Shown piece after piece: positions 14,090-23,699 of a stretch of 64,000 nucleotides of DNA. The stretch is from Lotus japonicus (Eukaryota; Streptophyta; Magnoliopsida; Fabales; Fabaceae). The notes under the pieces were generated by a model. The model did not search any database and was not told the DNA's origin. It was given only the letters and a program-made list of their open reading frames with translations. Position 1 is the first letter of the stretch, and each line of letters begins with the position of its first letter. Where the stretch lies: NCBI RefSeq assembly GCF_012489685.1, contig NC_080041.1:109151760-109215759 (forward strand), read 5' to 3'. Made by a program: the position numbers and the translations under genes.

Positions 14090-14500
14090 TTTTGCGATGT
14101 GTCAGCAAAAAGCTTGTTAAGGATTCAATGTTTTGGAATTTTGGCAAACACAAAGGATATTGGGATACTGCTGAAATTTGGCTAAACCTATTGTTGGAGA
14201 TGCTGAAAATGTTTCAGGTACGGCCCTTGTGTATTGTTCTTTCTTTTGTCTCTCTACGTTTTCCTACATCTAGATTTGTTATTAGCTTTCTGTTATTTGC
14301 AACATGTACTCATTTTTTTTCTTATTAGTTATTGTTGGTGGTGGTTTCATTTTGTCATTTTTGTCTTTAGTTTTGTAAAATTTAAGTTCTGGAAATGTCT
14401 TCTACCAATTTATTTTTATCCAGTTCGTTTTATGTGATGGATTTCATTCTTTTCACAGTGTAAATTGTAAAAGATTTCTTGCACTTTAACTTTGTGAAAT
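14090..14500 (+). repeat. Segmental duplication, copy 2 (pairs with 11560-11945)
   Basis: This holds the second copy of the XPO1-like exon (TAEIWLNLLLEMLKMFQ, followed by a GT donor) and the same downstream intron words as copy 1. It runs directly into the 29-bp minisatellite in which the large LINE is inserted. Confidence 0.75.
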
Positions 14501-14553
14501 AATTTTCTCTAACATTAAGTTGGCGAATTGTTTTCCTCTAACATTAAACTATG
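14478..14553 (+). repeat. 29-bp minisatellite, left part, interrupted by LINE
   Basis: About two units of ACTTTGTGAAATAATTTTCT+CTAACATTA precede the LINE. The same unit resumes after the LINE at about 20175-20400, so the LINE landed inside this array. The last 8 bases, AAACTATG (14546-14553), are the left target-site duplication. Confidence 0.85.
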
Positions 14554-15375
14554 AGCAAGACGCTTCAAGCACAACACAAAAAGATAAGGTGATAAAGGGT
14601 CACCTTGTCGAAGACCCCTAGTGGCACTAAACGCCGGAAGACGGTTCCCATTCCAAAGGAGCGTAACGGAAGAGGAAGTAGCACAATGCATAATCAAGTC
14701 AACAGTAGAGAGCGGGAAACCAAACTCCACCAGAGTAGAACGAAGGAAAGACCAGCTCACCTGATCATAGGCTTTCTCCAAGTCCAACTTAAATAAGACA
14801 TTCCTGCTCCTCCTCTTCTTACTCATCATAAAATGGGCCACCTCTTGGAGAATAATGGCATTGTCCGAGGTGCCCCGCTCAGGGATGAAACTGCTCTGAA
14901 GAGGCCCCACAATCTCCTGGAGACAAGTCCTGAGGCGAAGAACCAAGACTTTCGTAATGATCTTGTACATCACATTGCACAAGCTGATAGGCCGCAACTC
15001 ACGGAAGTAGGTCGGGACATCAACCTTCGGAATGAGAGCCACCAAGGTTTCTGAGATAGCCCCATCAAAAGAACCTGTGGCAAAAGCTTCCCTGACAACC
15101 TTGTAGGCACTATCCCCCACAATGTGCCAGAAGGACTTGAAGAAGATGGGTTGAAAGCCGTCAGGACTAGGGGCCTTAAAGGATCCCATGGTGGAAACTG
15201 CCTCCCAAAATTCCTGAGGAGTCACCTCCGCAACAATCTGAAGACCATGAGCCTGAGACAACATAGGGCAAGGATATCGACCCTCCTCCAGGGGCTGAGA
15301 CACAGCTAAAGAGCAAAATAGACCCTTGAAGAAATGAAGGGCTTCCCGTTGGAGGGTTGGCTCGTCAAAACACAA
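14554..15375 (-). pseudogene. LINE ORF2: reverse transcriptase, N-terminal half (inverted part)
   Basis: Plant L1 reverse transcriptase blocks are visible: DGFQPIFFKSFWHIVGD; the LRPISLCNVMYKIITKVL finger block; SSFIPERGTSDNAIILQEVA; VLFKLDLEKAYDQVSWSFL, which carries the first catalytic Asp; and GLRQGDPLSPYLFVLC. The frame continues into flanking minisatellite after KRLAH, which marks the inversion breakpoint. The FADD half lies in the opposite orientation at 18075, so no functional enzyme can be made. Its start overlaps the endonuclease frame (15306-15375) through a frameshift. Confidence 0.9.
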
Positions 15376-16598
15376 CTCACCAGAGGGGAGGGTGAGAGAT
15401 AGGATTTTGTTGCGCCGCCGCCAAATGAGATTTTTGTATGGAAGTACCGTGTGTTACGACCCCCGAACATAGCTTCCTGCTCCCTGGACTTCTGGAACCA
15501 AAGTAACTCCTCCTGTGCAAGCGTGTGATGGAGCTCCACCGGGAGCTGATCATGCAACAATGAGAGGGATGCAGAATCCACTTTGTCAAGTCTCAACTGG
15601 ACCCCCCTTATCCGTGCTTCCAAAGTATGTTTCCGTCGCAAGATATCACCAAACACCTCTCGATTAAACACCAAAGAATGCTCCTGGACTGTGCGCGGGT
15701 TGGCAGTGAGATTCTCCTGGGGTACCCAAGCTGATGCCACAACCTGCTCATACTCAGAATGGGAGAGCCATGCAGCTTCAAAACGAAAGGGCCTAGCACC
15801 ACGAAACACATGCCGACCCCCACATCTAACCAGGACCGGTGAGTGATCTGAGTGGAATCTGGGAAGATTTTCAACGATCGTGTATGGGAACCAGAAATTC
15901 CAATATGGGTCGCTCAAGCGCCAATCAAGTTTCTTGTTCATAACAGACACCCCACCTCACCTCCGCACCCAAGAGAACCGCAAACCAATCGTGTGGAGGG
16001 GAATGAAGCTACAATCATGAATCATACCGGCAAAGAGGTTAGCCCTCGTCTGAGAGAACACACCGCCTCGTTGATCAGAGCTGAGCAAAGAATCATTAAA
16101 ATCCCCCACAATCATCCAAGGTTGAGAGATTCGTTGTCGGAGTCCAACCAAGTAGTGCCAGCACAATTCCCGAGAGGAAGGCACTGGGCTAGCATACACG
16201 TCAGTACCCACCCAAGAAAGAGTAGCTGACCGGACCTCCACCGTAACAGCCTGATCAAACGCCTCAACTAGAGAGTAGCAAGAGATACAGTGGGATGAAG
16301 CTAAACACCACAAACCACCCGAGTGTCCCTGAGCCTCAACAATATGTACAGGCAAGAAACCCAAACTCTCCCAATACTTGCGCATAGTGTCAAACAAGAG
16401 GTCACGAAGGTATTGTTTTACCTCTCTACTCGCCGCACCACGAATGTTCCACGAAAAAATAGTGCAATCCTTGCCAACCATTATGGGTAACATTAAAAGG
16501 TGGTGGCGGTCCAATGAGGGAAGCCCCTCAAAGACCACTTGCGTCTGGGGGCTCCCCGACCGCGAGCACCTCACCCTCTTCAAGTTCACGAGCATCAC
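15306..16598 (-). pseudogene. LINE ORF2: AP-type endonuclease and linker (inverted part)
   Basis: The N-terminal part (16598-15957) shows an exonuclease-endonuclease-phosphatase fold: TIFSWNIRGAAS, GGLWCLASSHCISCYSLVEA, and WMIVGDFNDSLLSSDQRGG with the metal and catalytic Asp and Asn. After an in-frame TGA (about 15954) the same frame continues with LDWRLSDPYWNFWFP and HSDHSPVLVRCGG, the C-terminal His motif. The linker then runs to a frameshift near 15310-15375. All endonuclease signature residues can be recognised, but the stop separates the SDH motif from the rest. Confidence 0.88.
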
Positions 16599-17029
16599 TC
16601 ACTTGCTGCACAACAGGTCCTGCATGGCCATCATTCCCCTCAGCCTGGAAAACGAAACATGCATTCTCCCCCTCCTTGAACAGCCCCCGCAGGATAGCTT
16701 GTCCATTCCGTTGTTGAGTCATCGACGTTGAGTTCCTTCCTGCAACATGCTTATGAGTATGCACCTTCTTTGGCGTAACTGAATTCTGCTGCCGCGATCC
16801 TCCGTCGCCACCTTCACCACCGCTTCACCACGCCGGTGTTTGAGCGACTTATGGGGACAAGAGAGATCTGCAGGTTGTTGTTTGGGTCTTGGCGCCAATA
16901 TCTTTTTTCTGGCTGAGCACTTGTATCTCCATTATTCTCATTAATGGTAATACCTTTATTCTTGGCAACAAATTTCTGCACTAATTTCCCTGATTTACCG
17001 TTACCATAATTACCACCTTTAGTGCCTGA

Positions 17030-17945
17030 TTATATGCCTTGTAACAGTTTTTTTGATTTTGAATTATTTCCCTTTACGGGAATCCAATCTTCCTCCGCCG
17101 CCGGCGTAGCGTTGTCGGCGACGACCACCGCCTTTCCTTTGCCATACGCTGCAGCACCTTGCTTCACGGGGTCCCTGGCTTCAAGTGCATCACCCTCTAT
17201 CGGAGTGCCCATGTTCCTCTCACAATTCCTGCCAAGGTGGCCAAAACAACCACACTTATCACAAATCATATGGCGCCCTCGTAAACCACGGTTATCCATT
17301 GATCCGGAACCAAATCTTCGTGATGGCACGTTTGCAAACGTCCAGCTCAATGCAGACCCGTGCATACCGTCCCCGATGCAGCTGCATGGTGTTACATCCA
17401 CCTTGACAGGTTTCCCAAACGCCCCCGCAATTGCCCTAAGGAAGCTCTCCTCGTAGTATGTCGGGTTCAAACTTGGGAAGCGCAGCCATACAAGTGTCTT
17501 CACTGAGGATGCTGTCGCCGAGACAAAGTTAGGGCTCCAGAGGGCAACAACAACACAATGATCGAAGATCATCCACGGTCCGCCATGTAGCACCTTGTCT
17601 CGATCCTCTTCTCTGTCAAACTTCACCATGTAGAAACCATGGTCGATAACGATGATATCGAAACCTCTTGCTGGCTTCCACAACGCACGAAGCCGTGATT
17701 TCATCATGTTATACCCCAGGTTGTTCCCAATCAGCTTCACGACTAACGCATCCTTCCATGGGAGACTCAATTCCTCAACTACTGAATCAACAACAAAGAC
17801 CTTGGGGAAGCCATCCTCATTGTGTTCTATGCGCACCAGTTTCTCCACCATCCCCATCAGATCGCCCTAGCACCATGTCCCGAAATGATGGCCTTGGTGC
17901 ATTGCCGCTGCGCGCCGCCGTCTCCTTCCTCGGAGAAGAAGCCAT
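17030..17945 (-). pseudogene. LINE ORF1: DUF4283-type RNA-binding protein with CCHC knuckle (inverted part)
   Basis: The likely original start is the ATG at 17945 (MASSPRKETAARSGNAPRPS). This frame runs into a stop near 17825. The downstream frame (17857-17030) takes over after a one-base shift: EKLVRIEHNEDGFPKV, then the DUF4283 signature GGPWMIFDHCVVVALWSPNF. A zinc knuckle CDKCGCFGHLGRNC (C-x2-C-x4-H-x4-C) and a basic tail NSKSKK follow. In plant L1 elements this ORF1 binds the element RNA. About 40 bp upstream of the start lie the 5' UTR remnant and the internal junction with the plus-strand half. Confidence 0.85.
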
Positions 17946-17984
17946 CTCTCAAAACTTGGAGCGAGTTATTGCGTGTTTGAATTG

Positions 17985-20122
17985 TTCGCTCATATGATTC
18001 ATCAGGAGGAGCTTTTTGGGCGTTAGAAGCCAGTTCAGATTAGTCAAGACGGTCCAGGTATCTCTCATCTTTTCTTTGCTGATGATGTGCTTTTGTTTGC
18101 CAAGGCAGAGGTTGCACAAATAAGAAATGTTTATCGGGTCCTGGAAGAGTTTTGTGGTGTTTGTGGTCTTAAAGTTAATCTTGCAAAGTTCAGGGCTATG
18201 GCTTCTTGGTGTGTGGACGGAGCTCTTAAGGATCGGATTGCTGCCATTACTTCCATTTCGTTCACAACCAGCATTAGCAAATATCTTGGGTTTCCCATTT
18301 ATCTTGGTCGGGTTCGCAAGGATGACTTTGGTTTCATTGTTGATAGGGTGACGAGTCGTCTGGCCTCTTGGAAGGCTAATTTGCTAAATAAACCGGCCTC
18401 TTGGAAGGTTAATTTGCTAAATAAACCGGCGCGTATTATTCTTGCCAAGTCTGTCCTATCGCTTATCCCGGTATATGTCATGCAATTAAGCCTCAAGCTA
18501 CTTGTGATAAGTTGGATGCGGTTGTTCGTCGGTTCATTTGGGGCAATGGACATTCGAATGGTCTCCCTCTGGTTTCTTGGGACAAGGTGACTCGAGCCAA
18601 GAAGCATGGTGGCTTGGGCCTGCGAAGTGAGCGTATGAATAATGTCGCCATGTTAGGTAAACAGGTCTGGGGTTTGGTGCAGCAGGATAATAAGTTCTGG
18701 GTGAGTGTTGTTCATGCTCATCATGTGGCTGGTCCTGCGTTGCTTTCTTGTGCCTCTAGTGATGGGTCTTATTTCTGGCGCTCCTTGCTTAAAGCCCGCG
18801 ACTTGCTCAAAGATGGTTTTGGTGTTCGTATTGGGGACGGTAGCTCCTCTTTCTGGTTTTCTAACTGGTCGTCGTTGGGCCGGTTGTGTGATAAGGTCCT
18901 TGCTGTGGATATTCATGATATGGATTTAACCTTGAAGATGTGTTCCCTGATGGTACTTTCAACATGTCGCTCATGTACACCCCTCTGCCTCCTAAAGTTA
19001 GCAATTTTTTGTTCACTTTGAAGCACATCTTCTTCGACCCAGGGACTCGGGATTGTTTGGTTTGGCAGCAAAATTTGAATGGTGATTATACGGTTAAAGA
19101 TGGCTTCAATTGGTTAACTGAGCATGGTGATGCTGCAGCAGGTTCTGAGCTAGTTGGGGAGCGATGGTCCTCGGTTTGGAAGCTCCGTGTGCCTGAGAAC
19201 ATTCGTGTTTTTTCTCTGGCAGGTTCTGCACGATGAACTGCCCACCTTCTCCTTGTTGTTGCGGCGTCATCTGGCGGTAAACCTCACGTGCCCTCGGTGC
19301 AGCGGTGGTGAGGAGACTATCCTCCATTGCATTCGGGATTATGCTGCTGTGAGGCTCATTTAGCGTGGGACGGGTTTTGTCTTGCCACACTCTTTCTTTT
19401 CACTGCAGAATTTCGGGGACGTGCTTCAGATGTTCGACGGTTTTGGCTTGGTTGTTATCTTGGCCACGACATGGATAATTTGGAAGGAGCGGTGTCGTTA
19501 TGTCTTTTCTGCACATCCGCTTGTGGTTCACAGGGTGGTTCGTGAGGCTCGTGATTTATGGCTGGTCATTGCTGATGTGTATCATCGTGATACTTCTTCG
19601 CCGGTAATGCGCTGGCTCCGGTGGCAACCTCCTCGGGAGGGTTTCGTTGCCCTCAACACTGATGGGAGCTCGTTGGGGAATCCAGGCGCTTCGGGTATTG
19701 GTGGTGTTGTGCGCGATGGGGATGGCAATTGGATATTTGGTTTTGCAGGCCATATTGAGGAATTAGATAGCTTGTGTGCTGAGTTATTAGCTATTCTTCG
19801 TGGCTTGTCGTTGTGCTGGGAGCGTGGATTCAGGTTCATTGATTTGTTCTCTGATTCATTGATAGCCTTGGGGATGATCACGGAGAAGCATTCCGCTTTC
19901 CATTTGTATGCGTCTGTTATTGGCCAAATCAAAGGCTTGATTCAGCGGCAGTGGCAGGTTCGTTGTCAGCATATTCTTCGGGAAGGTAACGCTGTGGCGG
20001 ATTACTTAGCGAAGCATGAAGCCTCTTCTATGTCTGAGCTTCTGGTTTGGGATACACCCATTCAAGGAGCTATGTCTTTACTGAGAGAGGACCAAATGGG
20101 CACTTTGTTCATGAGGGTTTAA
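17985..20122 (+). pseudogene. LINE ORF2: RT C-terminal half, zinc-binding region and RNase H (direct part)
   Basis: The segment begins with AHMIHQEELFGR-stop-KPVQISQDGPG and then LFFADDVLLFAKA, with the catalytic FADD at 18075-18086. The RT thumb region follows (YLGFPIYLGRVRKDDFG, LAKSVLSLIPVYVMQ), then the GVRIGDGSSSFWFSNW block. The zinc-binding LHDELPTFSLLLRRHLAVN with CPRCSGGEETILHC comes next, then an RNase H domain at about 19650-20030. The four RNase H acidic residues are visible in NTDGSS, CAELLAI, FSDSLIA and AVADYLAKH. Frameshifts near 18590, 18970, 19230 and 19370 break the frame. The RNase H stretch itself (19382-20122) is open to its TAA/TGA region. Confidence 0.9.
18358..18430 (+). 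repeat. 33-bp in-frame tandem duplication inside LINE ORF2
   Basis: The codons for SWKANLLNKPA are followed directly by codons for SWKVNLLNKPA: CCTCTTGGAAGGCTAATTTG is repeated after 33 bp with one change. Plant L1 proteins normally carry this motif once, so this is a secondary duplication that kept the frame. Confidence 0.85.
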
Positions 20123-20161
20123 CCCTCTCTCTTTTTTCTTTTGTTTTGTTTTGTAAGCTCT

Positions 20162-20410
20162 TGGTATAAAAAAAAACTATGTAAAGTAGTCTTGTCTAAC
20201 ATAAACATTGTGAAATGATTTTCTCTAAGATTAACTTTGTGAAATATTTTCTCTAACATTAACTTAGTGAAGTGGTTTTCTCTAATTTTAACTTTTGGAA
20301 ATAATTTTCTCTAACATTAAAATTGCGAAATAGGTTTCTTTAACAATAACTTTGTGAAACTGTTTTCTCTAACTTTAACATTTTCAAATGATATTCTCTA
20401 GAACATATGG
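20162..20410 (+). repeat. 29-bp minisatellite, right part
   Basis: After the LINE A-tract and the target duplicate AAACTATG, about eight diverged units of the form CTAACATTAACTTTGTGAAA+TGATTTTCT follow. They match the two units left of the LINE. Confidence 0.85.
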
Positions 20411-20553
20411 TTTTGATTGGTGTTCTCGCTGCCAGGTAATTTTTTTATCATCACTTGTTTCAATTGGGATTGAACATCATTTGAAATTTGTATATAATTT
20501 TCGTGGTCTTTTTTCATGCTTAAAGAAACTTGAAATATATTTGAAATTTTTTA

Positions 20554-21350
20554 CAGGGTTGTAAATAGCGGCGGAGCGTGGCGGATCGGCGGTTGGTCGC
20601 GACTCTGGAGGCCATAGCGGCGGTAGCAAATGCGACTGCGACCAAAATCGTGTCTGGAGCGGCGCAATTGCGACGCGAGGAAGAAGGATAAAAGACCCTA
20701 AACTCCAAGTGAAAACCTCAAATTTCTCAGATTTGAACATTGGGTTGTCAATAGCGCGCTATAGCGACGGAGCGTGCTGGATCGGCGGTTGGTCGCGACA
20801 CTAGAGGTCATAACAGCGCGGAAATTACGTAGTGGTGTTAGCGAACGCGATTGCAACCAAAATAGCATCTGGAGCGACGCAATTGTGGCGCGAGGAAGAA
20901 AGAAGGATAAAAAACCCCTAAATTTCGAGTGAAAACCCCAAATTGTCCCCATATTTAAACACTAGGTTCAACTTTTTGAGGGCTTTTTTGGTATTTTCCT
21001 ACCATTAAGTGGAACGATGCGTTTCACTCCCTGAAGCCTCTACAATAAAAAAAAAAGCATACTCATCCGAGCGAAAACCCCAAATTACACCTAGATTTTA
21101 ACACTAGGTCAAACTTTTTAAGGGCATTTTGGGGTTTTCTTTCAATTTAATGAAATGTTGAGTTTCATCCTTCTTCAACCTGGAGTCTCAGTGATCTCAT
21201 TTTTTTTTTTCTCAATGAAGCGTTGTGTTTCCTCCTTCCAGCCTCCTTCCTTCTTCCTCCTCCTTCTTCAGTGTAGCGGCCATATCGCTACACGCTATAG
21301 CGTTATTTGGGTTTGCCGCTAGGCAATGCTGTCCGCCATTAACAAAACTG
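20554..21350. mobile_element. Non-autonomous hAT-like element
   Basis: The left end CAGGGTTGTAAATAGCGGCG pairs imperfectly with the right end, whose reverse complement reads CAGTTTTGTTAATGGCGG. Flanking 8-mers are ATTTTTTA (20546-20553) and GTTTTTTA (21351-21358), a 7 of 8 match typical of hAT target duplications. The interior has two related GC-rich blocks in direct order (20554-20706 and 20742-20945), each with GCGGAGCGTG-like and GGATCGGCGGTTGGTCGCGA words followed by GAGGAAGAAGGATAAAA. No transposase is encoded. Confidence 0.65.
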
Positions 21351-21419
21351 GTTTTTTATTTTTTTGCATAAGTGATAATTAATATGTCTGCTCATGAGTA
21401 TAATAATTAATATTGAGAA

Positions 21420-22120
21420 AATAGGCATAAGGAAGAAGGGTCTTGTTGACGTTTCTAGTGGGTTTCATCCAGCGGAGAGTGTAAATATTAAGCCTGAAGG
21501 GAGCGAGCTGATGTTTTTGCCGCTGAAGCTTTTAGAGCATCAGGGTGTTTAGACTAGGACGTGGAGTGCCATGTTAATGGGAAAACATTTAGGCATGGTG
21601 TATGATTGTTCAAATGTTTTTTCCCTATGTTAGAAGTTTTACAATGACATAAATAGCATGGTATCAGAGTATGTCCTAGATTTGACCTAGATTACTGCGT
21701 GTAGGAAGCCATAACTGTTTTTTGGGTTTTGGGTCTATTTTGAGGCTTTTTAGATGTTGTTTTCATTCTGGGGCCTTTTTTGTCGTGATGTGGTTGTTGT
21801 TGTTTTGGTTGTATGGTTTGGCTTTGGGGTTGTTGTTGTTTCGGTTACTATTTCTCTAGTTTCGAAAAAAACTTACAATCAAAATTACAGTCTACAACAC
21901 CCCTAGTCTTTTTGAACCATGAAATCTGGCTGAGCTGGTTTATGAGGCAGCAGGGGTAGCAATCTCTATGTCTGTAGCATTCTGTTGTGTTTGCTGCTTC
22001 GCAAGGGCCGTAACGAATTGGATGCAAACCTTGATGCAAATATGGTGGCTACAAAGTTTGGTCAGGACCCTCCCTCACTCTCAAAAACATCTAGCCTTTC
22101 TTTTGCTTCAGGTAATACCC
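21420..22120 (+). other. Unresolved degenerate region with a PBS-like site
   Basis: The sequence TGGTATCAGAG at about 21660 resembles the initiator-Met tRNA primer binding site of copia elements. No LTR pair or pol domain was found, so an element cannot be claimed. Coding-looking pieces (GIRKKGLVDVSSGFHPAES near 21425; NELDANLDANMVATKFGQD near 22014) were not recognised. Confidence 0.3.
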
Positions 22121-22208
22121 TCTCAATCTTGAATGATGCATCGATTCATGGACCAATTTGATCATGCACCCCTGCCTTTATCTTCTTTATTATTATTTTA
22201 CTATCCTA

Positions 22209-22429
22209 GGGGGAACATATCCTCTCAACTTTTCTCTCTATCTCAATTTTATGCAGTGGACATTTGTGGCGGTTTCTAGGAACAGCCACAAGTGTCAAGA
22301 AACTCCCACACATGTTGCCATATTTTGCAGCAAAATTTGTGGCGGTCTAGTAACATTTTGTGGCGTCTGAAAACCGCCACAAATATCCACTGCAAAAAAT
22401 TGAGAGAGAAAAAAATTGAGAGGATCCCC
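22209..22429. mobile_element. MITE with long terminal inverted repeats (about 65 bp)
   Basis: The left arm GGGGGAACATATCCTCTCAA continues to CAGTGGACATTTGTGGCGGT. It is mirrored at the right by ACCGCCACAAATATCCACTG through TTGAGAGGATCCCC. The loop holds further GTGGCG words. A target duplication was not resolved and no coding capacity is present. Confidence 0.75.
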
Positions 22430-22547
22430 ACCCCACAATTTTCCACATTATAGAAAAAAAATTGTGAGTATTTAAAATAATCTTCACAATTTGCAAGAAA
22501 CTTGTCTGTAATCCAACACACAATTACATTTGCTAGATGGACTAGTT

Positions 22548-22832
22548 TTTTTTTTGTATAGGCAATAAAATTATATTGAAGTGAAGTACAAGGGGTACTT
22601 CAACCCAATATAAATATGAGAAAATAAAAATACATCTAGATAAAGGATAATTACAACAAAAAGATTTACTGGCTTCCTGTACTGGGAATGAGACTGGTTC
22701 ATGGTTTGAGAAGGGAATAAGTAGGAGAATTGGAGATGGAAGTGATACACTTTTTTGGTTAGAGGACTGGCACGGTAAGGGTAAATTCATGATGCTATTT
22801 GACAGCTTGTTCCAAATCTCTGAACAGCAGGA
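22548..22832 (-). mobile_element. Short LINE insertion with internal inversion and 18-bp target duplication
   Basis: The 18-bp sequence TTGCTAGATGGACTAGTT flanks the insert exactly (22530-22547 and 22833-22850). The insert starts with a T-run, which is the poly(A) of a minus-strand element, followed by minus-strand 3' UTR-like DNA to about 22665. The remaining part (about 22668-22825) codes on the plus strand for GSWFEKGISRRIGDGSDTLF and then WLEDWHGKGKFMML, an L1 ORF2 segment between RT and the zinc-binding region. Opposite orientations of the 3' end and the ORF2 segment inside a perfect target duplication indicate twin priming. It belongs to a different LINE family from the one at 14554. 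Confidence 0.85.
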
Positions 22833-23349
22833 TTGCTAGATGGACTAGTTAGCTTGTGTTTCTTTTTCTACCCATTTTCTACGCTAGACAATCCCAATCT
22901 CAATACCATTTGCTAGTTTTTTGTGGTTAAATCATTAGACGGGTCAAAGGGAGGAAGGAGGGGAAATCACTATCATAATTCATATCCAAGTCAAATAATA
23001 ATTCCAAGATAAAGGTAGAAAGATCCTATAACCTGTCTAGGAGCGGTTGAAGAAAGGGACAAATGTGGGGTTACCATTTTGAAGCCATCATCCTTCTTAA
23101 TTTTTGAACTAAAATAGCCAAATAGTAATTAATCAGTTCAAATTCAAGAATATGTTTTCCATCTCTGTGTAAATCATTATCTTTTGATTCTAATGCTCGT
23201 TCTTTTCAGATAAGTTAATTTAAGCCGTATTTACAACATGTATTCATTTTCATTTAAAATATTTTTTTATTCAAATTTAGTTATAACTGGATAAAATACT
23301 ATTTATTATGAGTTAAAAAATGAAATTTTTATTTTGAGATAGCTACCCG

Positions 23350-23699
23350 TTGAGAAAAAAAAAAGTGTGGACAGCTGTCCCAGTCACGACACTACAGCGT
23401 AAGACTCATGCATGAGATGATGCTATATATAACAACATTGTTGCTTGCTGTCTCACTTTCTTTATTTCTCATTCTTGTCTCTTTCTTTCTTTCACTTCCG
23501 GTGTTTGTGTTGACTTCCCACTCATCACCGCATCGAAGTGATGAAGAAGAGCTTGAGCGAATTATCACTTGAGTAAATTTGTTGGATGTCTATGTCACTA
23601 TAATAAATAAGTCGAACCAGTTGACAAATATTGGAAACTTAAGAACTTCCAAGTTGTTTCCTTTTTCTTTTGTATGTTCTGAATTCAATTCAATTTTTC
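23350..23699. other. Upstream sequence of the beta-galactosidase fragment
   Basis: A TATA-like CTATATATAAC lies near 23423, followed by a pyrimidine-rich stretch (TCTTTCTTTCTTTCAC). This resembles a plant core promoter and leader. No coding exon links it to the fragment downstream, so it may be chance or a leftover of another gene. Confidence 0.25.

Larger units (their letters stand above)
10139..14500 (+). pseudogene. Exportin-1 (XPO1/CRM1) pseudogene fragment, intron-containing, partly duplicated
   Basis: Exon-like blocks appear in the order of the XPO1 HEAT-repeat region. They are: MVHAESDAHKRDEYLSH (about 10145-10195, then a stop); NVEFLKEQDIIQTVLNILQ (10374-10421, ending at a GT donor); FVPPMMDPVLGDYARYVPNA (about 10700-10760); CIFEAVFQCTLEVVLEDIQ (about 10996-11055); MITTNLEDYPEHRLKLF (11399-11450); and two degraded copies of the exon ending LLLEML-K-FQ (about 11585-11680 and 14100-14218). 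Intact XPO1 is the nuclear export receptor for leucine-rich export signals. This copy lacks its N-terminal and C-terminal parts and has in-frame stops and frameshifts. Introns are retained, so it arose by DNA duplication, not by retroposition. The fragment is interrupted by unrelated DNA around 12000-14000. Confidence 0.8.
14554..20169 (+). mobile_element. L1-type LINE, near full length, with 5' inversion (twin priming)
   Basis: From left to right the element carries, on the minus strand, ORF2 RT (N-terminal half), endonuclease and ORF1 (14554 to about 17985). On the plus strand it then carries the rest of ORF2: RT palm with FADD, zinc-binding region and RNase H (about 17985-20122). It ends in an A-rich tail (GTATAAAAAA). 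AAACTATG flanks both ends (14546-14553 and right after the tail). The inverted part breaks in the RT reading KRLAH (bases GCTCAT on the minus strand). The plus part starts around GCTCATATGATTCATCAG, so the halves join almost without loss and share the GCTCAT microhomology. This is the layout produced by twin priming, and both ORFs carry stops or frameshifts. Confidence 0.9.

Noticed and set aside
14605..16731. Several plus-strand open frames across the inverted LINE half
   Set aside because: They are antisense shadows of the endonuclease and RT frames. The minus-strand translations carry the conserved motifs.
21655..21675. Copia primer binding site TGGTATCAGAG
   Set aside because: No LTR pair, polypurine tract or pol domain accompanies it, so an element cannot be defined; kept only as a note in the regional entry.
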